Position numbers and translations under genes: made by a program
Notes under the pieces: model-generated
What the model was told of the DNA's origin: nothing
What the model saw: the letters and a program-made list of their open reading frames with translations, nothing else
Databases searched by the model: none
In this document: in pieces, positions 18,004 to 26,400 of the stretch
Numbering within the stretch: the first letter of the stretch is position 1
Layout: each line of letters starts with the position of its first letter
Assembly: GCF_000145275.1 (NCBI RefSeq)
Contig: NC_014393.1
Location: 3,286,001 to 3,350,000 of the forward strand
Source of the DNA: Clostridium cellulovorans 743B
GTDB lineage: Bacteria > Bacillota > Clostridia > Clostridiales > Clostridiaceae
Direction: 5' to 3'
Length of the DNA: 64,000 bases

Positions 18004-19158
18004 ACCCGTTGTGCTAGTTAAATACGCTGGCAATACTTACAAATAGAAAAACTCCAGCATATTTGCTAACCTATCATTAAAAAACACCACTAATCTAATG
18101 ATAGGAGGCTAACCTATATGCCAGAGTTTAATAAAGATTCTACCATAACAATAAATGACTTAAAAGATTTTATTGTTGTCACTTATGTTATAATTGATGA
18201 CTTTTACCAAAAAGTAACTCCAACATTTATTAAAAATCGTCGTAACATCGCTAAATCAGTAATGACTGATAGCGAAATAATTACGATTTCTTTAGTAGGT
18301 GAACTCTTAACCATTGACTCTGAAAAAGCATGGTTTGGATTTTGCTCTAAAAACCTACGAGACTTATTTCCCAACTTTTGTAGTAGGCCGAGGTTTCATA
18401 GAGTTAGAAAGTCATTATTTCGAGTCATTGATGAAATTCGTAAAGAGTTAACGAAATTTCTTAACTATCAATATGACCGAATGAGAATTGCAGATAGTAT
18501 GCCAATTCCTGTGTGTAAGTTTGGGAGAGCTCATTTCCATAAAGCTTTTAAGCCGGAGGCTGCCTACGGGCGATGCGCTTCGAAAAAAGAAACATATTAT
18601 GGATTCAAATTACATGCTTTAGTAGCCCTCGATGGCTATATCACAGATTTTACTGTAACAGCAGCAAATATTGATGACAGAGATGTCGTCTGGGAACTCA
18701 CAGCTAATTCAGAGATTGATATACTAATAGGTGATAAAGGATATATAGGTCAAAAAGTTGCTTCGCAATTAAAAGAAACAAGGTACATTCGTCTTTTAAC
18801 AATAAATCGTAACAATAGTAAAACTAAACTTTTAAAACCTTTTAGGCAGTTGATATTCAAGGCTCGTCGTAGAGTAGAAACTACTTTTTCTCAGCTCTCC
18901 GAGCAATTAAATATGCAGAGGGTTCTTACAAAATCAACTTGGGGATTTGCCACAAGAATATCAAATAAAATATTAGCTCATAATCTTTGCTATTTTATAA
19001 ATAAATTTTTTAATATAGGTATAGAAATATCAAAGATTAAAGAATTAGTATTCGGATAATAATTTCCAAAAACAGTATATGAGACAATAGGATAGGACTG
19101 CCTAAAATCATGGTATAAATATCCTTTTAATGAAAACTTATCTGCTAGCACAACAGGT
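18004..19158 (+). mobile_element. IS982-family insertion sequence, copy 2
   Basis: A 1155-bp element in the opposite orientation to the copy at 7295-8449, with the same ends and a different 7-bp target duplication, TAAATTA (17997-18003 and 19159-19165). It is inserted between a gene remnant (19182-19301) and that gene's terminator (17941-17981). Confidence 0.95.
18118..19059 (+). CDS. IS982-family transposase
   Basis: A 313-residue transposase with the same amino-acid sequence as the one at 7394-8335, starting after AGGAGGCTAACCTAT. The DDE residues and the GRCASKKETYYGFKLH block are intact. It is likely active. Confidence 0.95.
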   Translation: MPEFNKDSTITINDLKDFIVVTYVIIDDFYQKVTPTFIKNRRNIAKSVMTDSEIITISLVGELLTIDSEKAWFGFCSKNLRDLFPNFCSRPRFHRVRKSLFRVIDEIRKELTKFLNYQYDRMRIADSMPIPVCKFGRAHFHKAFKPEAAYGRCASKKETYYGFKLHALVALDGYITDFTVTAANIDDRDVVWELTANSEIDILIGDKGYIGQKVASQLKETRYIRLLTINRNNSKTKLLKPFRQLIFKARRRVETTFSQLSEQLNMQRVLTKSTWGFATRISNKILAHNLCYFINKFFNIGIEISKIKELVFG

Positions 19159-19181
19159 TAAATTAATTCTCTGCTAAAGAA

Positions 19182-19301
19182 TTACGAAATCTTCTTTAAG
19201 AACTCCTCTAACAGCTTATGTCTACTTTCATAAAGTTCTTGGCTTTCTTCCTTTAAATAATCTCAATATTCATTATCATTTGCAACATCATTTACTTGTT
19301 T
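19182..19301 (-). pseudogene. 3' remnant of an unknown gene (KLLEEFLKKIS tail)
   Basis: The minus-strand frame ending at TAA 19182-19184 reads ESQELYESRHKLLEEFLKKIS after an in-frame TGA at 19263-19265 (NEY, TGA, DYLKEE, where Trp TGG would fit). Another in-frame TGA lies at 19302-19304. No start or ribosome binding site is visible. A second, shorter copy of the same tail (KLLAEFLKKTS) lies at 21168-21204, also beside the same type of terminator hairpin. The parent protein is not recognised. Confidence 0.55.
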
Positions 19302-19343
19302 TCATATATAATTAATTGAAATATGTATATCCTAATAGATTAA

Positions 19344-20189
19344 TTATAAGATATCGATATTTTCCCATTTAAGATAATTTTCAATTATATACTGTTCAAA
19401 GTATTTCCATGAACATAGATGTTTTTCATTCCTCTCATTTATCGCTTTAGAATTTATTTCATCATCTTGAATGTTTCCTAAATGAGTAATATTTTTACTT
19501 GGTATTATCCTTTTAGAAGTACTCATTAAAAGGAGTTTATATAAAATTTTATCAGTTTTTAAATCTTTATATGCAACAGGTTCATAAAATTGAGGTATAA
19601 TTGTAAGTTTGTTAACAATACTTATATCTGGAACCGTATCTCCTATCCACTTATAAACATGTACTATTGGCATAGTATGGCCTGGTGGATAAATATCCTC
19701 TCCTATTTTTCTAAAAAGGACGTATTTTTTATTAAACCCTTTATCACAACTATATTCACCAGTAAATTTATAAGCAAAAACATCTCCTATTTTCCATTGA
19801 CATTTATATAAATTATATCTTGAGATTTTCTTTTCTTGTGGCATTGGTGAAAGTAATTTTATTTTTAATTCATTTAACACCACGATTCTTGCGTTATAGT
19901 TCTTCATACTTGATTCTTTCCATATCTCTAGGTGCCCTTCCTGATTAAGCCATTTTAATGCATTTTCCTTCACAGCAGGCAATAGTCTACCATAATTCCA
20001 TTGAGTATCTGCAAGAGCAAACCAAAACTCAGGTCCTTCTTCTTCATCAGATATTATATCTATATTTTCTTCAATTAGATTATTCGTTATTTCTTCATTG
20101 GTTTTACCTCTTCTTAATTGATCTATATATTCACTTTTTACGTCTACTGCTATATCAGACGAATATAATTTTACACCCCATGCTCCCAT
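19344..20189 (-). CDS. Protein of unknown function with an MGAWG N-terminal motif
   Basis: A 281-residue soluble, acidic protein. I start it at ATG 20187-20189, right after AAGGAGGAGTAAT; an in-frame ATG 30 bases upstream lacks that site. The N-terminus MGAWGVKLYSSDIAVDVKSE resembles the opening of DUF4259-type proteins, which occur near accessory and immunity-type genes. A region around 80-110 (FWFALADTQWNYGRL) and a later beta-rich half (about 140-240) follow. There is no signal peptide or membrane segment. Its neighbours are broken accessory genes. No function can be assigned from sequence alone. Confidence 0.7.
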   Translation of the reverse strand: MGAWGVKLYSSDIAVDVKSEYIDQLRRGKTNEEITNNLIEENIDIISDEEEGPEFWFALADTQWNYGRLLPAVKENALKWLNQEGHLEIWKESSMKNYNARIVVLNELKIKLLSPMPQEKKISRYNLYKCQWKIGDVFAYKFTGEYSCDKGFNKKYVLFRKIGEDIYPPGHTMPIVHVYKWIGDTVPDISIVNKLTIIPQFYEPVAYKDLKTDKILYKLLLMSTSKRIIPSKNITHLGNIQDDEINSKAINERNEKHLCSWKYFEQYIIENYLKWENIDIL

Positions 20190-20275
20190 ATTACTCCTCC
20201 TTGTTTCCATTAAAAGCAATAAGTTTTTATGATAACATTTAAAACAAAACTAAAAAGATAAAACCTCTCTTAGCT

Positions 20276-21015
20276 CTAATCTATTTTGGGAACGTTTTTA
20301 ATCTGTCTATAAAAAATATCATCTTTTTCATCTTTCACATCTCCAAAAGAATCACTTCCCAAATGTTCCTTTGCACTATTTTCTAAATTTTCGTTAAGTA
20401 CTATGTCACCATATGGTTCATCAGATAAATATGTTATTATACCTACATTTGATAACTTTTCAGTACTTAACCAATTATATGAAAGAACTTTTTCTTCAGT
20501 AAAAAAATCGACATACAACTTTCCAAAATAATTGCACCAAAACACTCCTGGAATTCTAGTTTCCAGTGTTCCTACGACATGTTGCCTTGCTTGTGCTCCC
20601 TTATCTGTAATATATCCATATATACCATCAACGAGTAATATCAATTCTCTAAATAACAAGTCTATTTCTTTTTTGAATTTTTTATACAATTTTATTGAAA
20701 TATAAAATTGTATAGTGCTTAATCTCTTTTTTATCCGATAATCCCACCAATCAACACTAAAAAGAAAACTCGACTTATTTATTTTTCCAATAACACTTCC
20801 GTAACAACCTTTAGCTTTATTTATTCCTTGACGTTCTTCAGTATATGTCCACATTTCTACTGCTGTATTAAAATCATAATTAATTCTTATTGGCTCATAT
20901 AATCCAATTTTTTCAGGACATAAGTTGTTTTTTCTAGTAAATTAAAAAATACTTTTGCTGTTTCTTTATCATCAATGACGTTTTGTGTGTAAATTGTAAC
21001 CATTATTTTATACAT
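20276..21015 (-). pseudogene. Immunity-protein-like gene, frameshifted
   Basis: Two frames join into one protein of about 245 residues. The 5' part starts at ATG 21013-21015 (MYKIMVTIYTQNVIDDKETA) and reads to FFNLLEK. Coding continues one frame back as NNLCPEKIGLYEPIRINYDF and runs to TAG at 20276. The break lies in a run of six A (20928-20933); a seventh A would restore the frame. The intact 192-residue 3' part (from ATG 20854) contains GVFWCNYFGKLYVDFF, a W/Y-rich block reminiscent of polymorphic-toxin immunity proteins such as Imm52. That likeness is an inference. No toxin gene is visible nearby. Confidence 0.6.
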
Positions 21016-21088
21016 TCTATAATACTTCCTGTTTTAATTTTCTTTAAAATTTCTGAAAATTTTAATAACTTCTCTTAACAATAAGTTT

Positions 21089-21128
21089 AAAAGAGACTAT
21101 CTCAACTTTTTTTGAAAATAGTCTCTTT
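21089..21128. terminator. Terminator hairpin, copy B of a duplicated tail
   Basis: AAAGAGACTAT (to 21100) pairs with ATAGTCTCTTT (21118-21128); the loop is nearly the same as at 17941-17981. It lies between the frameshifted immunity-like gene and the gene-tail remnant at 21168-21204. Confidence 0.8.
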
Positions 21129-21167
21129 CTAGTAGCTATTGTAGTGAATCTATTGTTTATTAAGAGG

Positions 21168-21204
21168 TTATGAAGTCTTCTTTAAAAACTCCGCTAACAG
21201 CTTA
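21168..21204 (-). pseudogene. Last 11-12 codons of a gene related to the remnant at 19182
   Basis: Read on the minus strand, the sequence is KLLAEFLKKTS followed by TAA, closely matching KLLEEFLKKIS at 19182-19220. Homology stops at about 21204, where plus-strand histidine kinase coding begins. This marks a deletion junction. Confidence 0.55.
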
Positions 21205-21948
21205 AGTTATTTTGCAATAGCCTATACGCTATATTCAGAAAAAAAAATTCGAACCGAAAAAGAAGAGATAAAAGAATTAAATGCTAAACTTCAGATTGCA
21301 AATATAAAACTTCAACAATATACTTTACAAGTAGAAAAATTAACTGCTTCTAAAGAGAGAACTTCTATGGCTCAAGAGCTTCATGATTCAGTAGGACACA
21401 CCCTTGTAGCTCTTATTATGCATCTAGAATTTGCAAGAAAGATTTGTGATACAAACCCTGAAAAGGTAAAACAAGTATTAATCAAGTCTGAACATATTGC
21501 AAAATCTAGTATGAGTAACCTTAGAGAAGCTGTTAATATAATTAAAGAAGAAGAAATAAAATCTTTTAATGATTCTATAAAAAATATAATCGATAATTTT
21601 CATATGCTTAATAATATAGAAATTAATTATAGGACAAATAGACATCTAGATAATTTAAGTCTCATTATCAAAAACTCTATGTATAAAACTATTAAGGAAT
21701 TTATCACCAATAGCATAAAGCATGGAAAATCAACGAAAATCAATATAGATATTTCACTAAAGAATAATAGTATAAATCTTATTTTAACTGACAATGGAAT
21801 TGGATGTAACAAAATCATAAAATCAAATGGATTACTTGGAATTGAAAACAGAATTACTTCACTGAATGGATCAGTGAACTACTTTAGCAATGCTAACTTT
21901 GGCTTTAAACTAGATATATCCATTCCAATATCAATGGAGGAACTATGA
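21205..21948 (+). pseudogene. NarL-type sensor histidine kinase missing its N-terminal sensor
   Basis: Kinase coding starts abruptly at about 21205 (SYFAIAYTLYSEKKIRTEKE, apparently the end of a membrane segment) with no start codon or ribosome binding site. The first in-frame ATG is at 21367, already inside the HisKA_3 domain. Present are the coiled coil, the H-box in MAQELHDSVGHTLVALIMH, and a HATPase_c domain with EFITNSIKHGKS and LTDNGIGCN, ending at TGA 21946-21948. The usual membrane sensor is missing, and upstream sequence is the tail of an unrelated gene on the other strand. The stop overlaps the start of the response regulator gene (ATGA). If translated from 21367, it would be a soluble fragment of 193 residues. 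Confidence 0.75.
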
Positions 21949-22613
21949 AGATGATAAATGTTATAATAGCCGATGATCAGAAAATAGTAAGAGAAGGAAT
22001 AAAGATGATCTTAAGCTTATATGATGAAATTAACGTAATTGGAGAAGCAGAGAATGGTGAAGAACTAATTAATCTTTTACAAAATTTTATGGCTGATGTG
22101 ATTCTTATGGATGTTAGAATGCCTATAATCGATGGTGTGGAAGCAACTAAAATCATTAAAGAAAGATATATACATACAAAAGTAATAATACTAACAACCT
22201 TTAATGAAGATGAATATATATTTAAAGCAATTAAAAATGGAGCGGATGGTTATCTTCTAAAGGATGTTGGCTCTGAATTTATAATCAATGCAATAAGATC
22301 AGTTTACAATGGGGCAATGCTACTTGATCCAGAAGTAACGGTAAAAGTAGTTAAAGCCTTTAACTCAATTACTAATGAAAGCAAAAATTCCAATGAATTT
22401 GATAATATAAATAATAAGTTAAATTCACTTACACCAAGAGAAATAGATGTTGCAAAGCTAGTTGCTCAAGGTAAAAGTAATAAAGATATTTGTAGATCTC
22501 TCTTTTTAACAGAAGGAACTGTAAAGAATTATGTTACAAGAATTCTTGGAAAACTAGAGTTAAACAGTAGGACTGAATTAGCAGTATTCATTAATCAAGC
22601 TGGCATAGACTAG
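21945..22613 (+). CDS. LuxR/NarL-family response regulator
   Basis: A 222-residue regulator with an N-terminal receiver domain (IIADDQ, phospho-acceptor Asp in VILMDVRMP near 56, Thr in LTTF, Lys in LLKD) and a C-terminal LuxR HTH (LTPREIDVAKLVAQGKSNKDI, then LFLTEGTVKNYVTRIL). It overlaps the kinase gene by ATGA with GGAGG just upstream, so the two form one operon. Its partner is truncated, so control of this regulator may be lost or taken by another kinase. No target genes such as an ABC transporter are adjacent. Confidence 0.93.
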   Translation: MKMINVIIADDQKIVREGIKMILSLYDEINVIGEAENGEELINLLQNFMADVILMDVRMPIIDGVEATKIIKERYIHTKVIILTTFNEDEYIFKAIKNGADGYLLKDVGSEFIINAIRSVYNGAMLLDPEVTVKVVKAFNSITNESKNSNEFDNINNKLNSLTPREIDVAKLVAQGKSNKDICRSLFLTEGTVKNYVTRILGKLELNSRTELAVFINQAGID

Positions 22614-22728
22614 TTTTAATAGAGAACTAATGAACTTATTCTTGCAAAACAACTGTTATAGACGTGTTTAAATAATAATAATCTTACTACAAGTTCTCCT
22701 AAGATTTCAAATTTTATAATTTCATATA

Positions 22729-22758
22729 AAAAAGAGATGATATATATCATCTCTTTTT
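22729..22758. terminator. Bidirectional terminator between the response regulator and tRNA genes
   Basis: A perfect 14-bp stem, AAAAAGAGATGATA (22729-22742) with TATCATCTCTTTTT (22745-22758), has U-runs on both strands. Its last base coincides with the final base of the encoded CCA of tRNA-Leu. Confidence 0.9.
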
Positions 22759-22841
22759 GGTGCAGGTGACAGGAGTTGAACCTGCACGCCGAAGGCGCTA
22801 GATCCTAAGTCTAGTGCGTCTGCCAATTCCGCCACACCTGC
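22758..22841 (-). tRNA. tRNA-Leu (anticodon TAG)
   Basis: Acceptor arms GCAGGTG and CACCTGC with discriminator A and encoded CCA; anticodon stem CTAGA/TCTAG with loop CTTAGGA. It has the long variable arm expected of tRNA-Leu and is the last gene of the four-tRNA cluster. Confidence 0.96.
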
Positions 22842-22923
22842 ATACTATAAAGTTTTTTATTAAAACTTTCGCTTAATCATTATAACCTATCTGCAATTTA
22901 ATTGCAAGGCTTAATAATAAAAA

Positions 22924-22998
22924 TGGCTGGGATAGCAGGATTTGAACCTACGAATACCACAGTCAAAGTGTGGTGCCTTACCGCTTGGCGATATCCCA
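22924..22998 (-). tRNA. tRNA-Gln (anticodon TTG)
   Basis: The 5' end reads TGGGATATCGCCAAGCGGT, the anticodon loop CTTTGAC, and the T-arm GGTTCAAATCC; CCA is encoded. Confidence 0.96.
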
Positions 22999-23038
22999 AG
23001 ATTACCTTATGCCAAAAAGCTTGATTTTAGACATAAAA

Positions 23039-23112
23039 TGGAGCGGGTGATGGGAATCGAACCCACGTAACTAGCTTGGAAGGCTAGGGCTCTACCATTG
23101 AGCTACACCCGC
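23039..23112 (-). tRNA. tRNA-Gly (anticodon TCC)
   Basis: Acceptor GCGGGTG pairs with CACCCGC, the anticodon loop is CTTCCAA between CTAGC and GCTAG, the T-arm is GGTTCGATTCC, and CCA is encoded. Confidence 0.96.
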
Positions 23113-23118
23113 ATAAAA

Positions 23119-23193
23119 TGGAGCGGAAGACGAGATTCGAACTCGCGACGTTCACCTTGGCAAGGTGACGCTCTACCACTGAGCCACTCCCGC
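23119..23193 (-). tRNA. tRNA-Gly (anticodon GCC)
   Basis: Acceptor GCGGGAG pairs with CTTCCGC (one G-U), the anticodon loop is TTGCCAA between TCACC and GGTGA, and CCA is encoded. It is the first gene of the tRNA cluster and follows a good promoter. Confidence 0.96.
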
Positions 23194-23238
23194 ATATGCA
23201 CCCGTTGTATATGAAACACAACAGCTATTACGATATTT

Positions 23239-23267
23239 ATTATATCAGCATAGATTTCAAAAATCAA
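23239..23267 (-). promoter_or_regulatory. Promoter of the tRNA cluster
   Basis: On the minus strand TTGATT (23262-23267), a 17-bp spacer, and TATAAT (23239-23244) form a near-consensus vegetative promoter about 45 bases before tRNA-Gly(GCC). Confidence 0.75.
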
Positions 23268-23327
23268 TAGTTTTTTCTCCAATTTTATTGCTTTTTTATC
23301 ATTATCTAAAATTTTTATCAAAAAAGG

Positions 23328-23377
23328 AAAGAGGCGTAAATATATTTGAATGATACAAAATTTACTTACGCTTCTTT
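23328..23377 (-). terminator. Terminator of the adhesin gene
   Basis: AAAGAGGCGTAA (23328-23339) pairs with TTACGCTTCTTT (23366-23377) with one G-U; a T-run follows on the minus strand. It lies 90 bases past the adhesin stop codon. Confidence 0.75.
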
Positions 23378-23466
23378 TTGTTTTCTCTTTTCATTTTTAG
23401 CCTTCATCAGTTTCTCTAAAACTTTATAACTACATAAGTTTTAATAAAAAACTTCAAAAGCCCTGT

Positions 23467-26400
23467 CTAATTTTTTCTTCTAACTATGAAGATTGTTCCA
23501 ATAAGAATATTTATTACTCCTACCATCAATAGGTTAGCAAAATCAAAATATGTTCCTGTTTTTGGTAGGCCTTCAATTGTAGCTTTATCTGTTTTTGTTG
23601 ATTCTTCCGTTATAGCTTTATCCTTAACATTAGAATTAGTATTTTTACTTGGTGGTATCACTTTTTGATTTTCTACTATTAAATTTCGTGTTTCTGGACT
23701 ATCAACCTTTATAGGTATTACTTGGTCACTTATTATGTATCCATCATCACCTTTTATTTGTTTAATAGTATAATCCCCATATCCAACATTATCGAACTTC
23801 ACTACACCCTCATCATCACTCTCAACTTTCCCAATAGGTTTACCATTCTTATCATAAATGACAAATTCCGTATTAGGTAAACTCTTGCCATCCTTATCAA
23901 CAGCTTTAACTATGATAGAAACTAAAATTTTAGCATTTCTTACCTCTTTAAAATAAGTAGCTCCATCATCCTTAACCAATATCTCTAATATATCCTCTGA
24001 TATTTGATAACCAGATGGCGCTTTTATTTCTTTTGCTACATAATTTCCATACACTAAATCCTTAAATACTAACTTTCCATTAGTATCACTAACAGCTGTC
24101 ATCAATGGATTTTCATACTTAGTATCTGTCGCATCATAAATAGCGAATTCTGCTCCTTCCACAGCATTTCCATCATTATCGATTTTATTTATAGCTATTG
24201 TACCTTTAATTTTTATATCAACTATCGTGTCAGGATTTGGTTTAACAGTCTTTCCATCTTCAACAATTCTTACTGATATTGTTTGTGTATATAAAGTATA
24301 TCCTGTAATTGTTTTAGTTTCCTTTATTGTATAGTTTCCATATAGCACATCATTAAATGTAACAATTCCATTGTCACCACTAACTGAAACCATTAAAGGA
24401 TTTAAGAAATTTAAATCTGTTGCATCATATAAAGTAAATTCTACTCCTTTTAATGGAAGTTTATCTGCTCTGACTTTCAGAAGTTCTATGTTCCCTTTGA
24501 TTTTTGTATCAGCTAGTACATTTGGATTTGCTTCTATTGTTTTTCCTTCTTCATTTATTTCAGCTGTGCAAATTTGTGTTGATAAATTATATCCTACTGG
24601 AGCCTTTGTTTCTTTAATCAAATAGCTTCCAAATGAAACATTTTTAAATTCTACAAGTCCATTAGCATCACTAACTGCGGCCATTAAAGGAGTCGTATAT
24701 GAAGTATCCTTAACAGAATAAAGTGTAAATTCTGCATTTTCTATACCTTTATTATCTTCTCCGACTTTAAGAAGTTTTATATTTCCTTTAATTTTGTTAT
24801 TAATAACTGTATCTGGAGTTGCTTTAACTGTCTTTCCATCCTCAGTTATTGTTGCTGTAATAATTTGTGATATGGGATTATATCCTGCTAGTGGCTTAGT
24901 TTCTTTTATAACGTAGTTTCCATACTCTACGTTTTCAAATCTAACAATACCATTGCTATCACTTATTAAGCTCTTTAATGGATTTAAAAAATTGATATCC
25001 GTAGCATTATATAAAGTAAATTCAACGCCTTGAATTCCAGTTTTATCTTCTCCAGTTTTAAGAAACTCTATACTTCCTTTAATCTTAATGTTCCCTAATG
25101 TATCTGGAGTTGTTCTAACAGTTTTTCCTTCTTGAGAGATCTCTGCTGAAAGAATTTCTGAGGATAGAACATAGCCTGTTGGTGCTTTAGTTTCTTTAAT
25201 TGTATATTGTCCATATGGAACATTATTAAATCTTACAATACCATTACTATCACTAACCGCAATCATTAATGGATGTAAATATGTAGTATCTAAAGCATCA
25301 TAAAGAGTAAATTCCGCATTTGCTAGAGGCAACCCACTCTCTAAAGTCTTATTGAAATCTATATTACCTTTAATTTTTGTATTTATAATTGGACTAGTAC
25401 TAGCTTGTACTACTTTTCCATCTTCAGTTATATTAACTGTGAGAACTTGTAATGACATATTATACCCTACTGCTGCTTTTGTTTCTTTAATCACGTATAT
25501 TCCATATGGAACATTATTGAATAGTACACTGCCATTACTATCACTGATTGCTGTATTCAATGGATTTGTATAACTAGTGTCTGTAGCATCATAAAGGGTG
25601 AATTCTGCACCTGGAAGTCCTTTATTATCATCATCTACTTTAGTAAGCTGAATATTACCTTTTATCTTTTCATTTTGAAAAACATATGTTATATCTTTTT
25701 GATCTGTAACATTATGAAGTTGAAACTTATATAAATCGCTATTTACATTGTAGCCTACTGGAGCTGTTAACTCTTTAACATAGTAATCTATATCAAATTT
25801 TAGCTTATTAAATAAGACAGTTCCGTCACTTCCTGTTGGTGAAGAAGTAGCTTTTACATTACCATATTGATCTAGAAGTTGAAAAACCGCACCTGAAAGT
25901 TTCTTACTAGTATCATCCTTATCGACCTTTACTACAGTAATACTTCCAGTTGCTCCTACACCACCTCCACCACCGCTTGAGAACCAAACTCCAACAGAAG
26001 AAGATGAGGCATTTTGATTTGTAGTAAAACCATTAAACTGAACAGAATTAGAATATGAACCAACTTTTGTTACATTAGTTCTAAACTTCAATCTATACGC
26101 TCCTGTTCCAGAATCTTTAGGGAATGTAAATACAAACTTTCTTGTAGCTGGATCATAAGATACATTATCCTTTGTCAATTGAACTTTTGCCTTATCCGTA
26201 AGAGTTCCATTTGGATTGACCGTTAATGTATATAGTTCTACTGTATCTGTATCTAACGAAAGACCATCTTGCAAATTATCTGTTATAGTTGCACCTGATA
26301 AATCAATAGAATAATTATTATTTGATTCTACAATCCAATCAATATAATCATTACCGTTTGTATAACTAGATTTCTTAGAAACAACAGAATTTTGTATACT

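Noticed and set aside
9481..19304. In-frame TGA codons in three genes as evidence for stop-codon recoding (TGA read as Trp or Sec)
   Set aside because: The intact genes of the window encode Trp with TGG and end normally, TGA is used as a true stop elsewhere, and in the GyrI-like gene the expected residue is Ser, not Trp. No SECIS-like element was seen. Independent point mutations in decaying genes are simpler.
20928..20933. Programmed -1 frameshifting in the immunity-like gene
   Set aside because: A run of A is present, but the zero-frame codons GAA AAA ACA do not form the canonical X XXY YYZ heptamer. A lost base is more likely, though slippage is not excluded.
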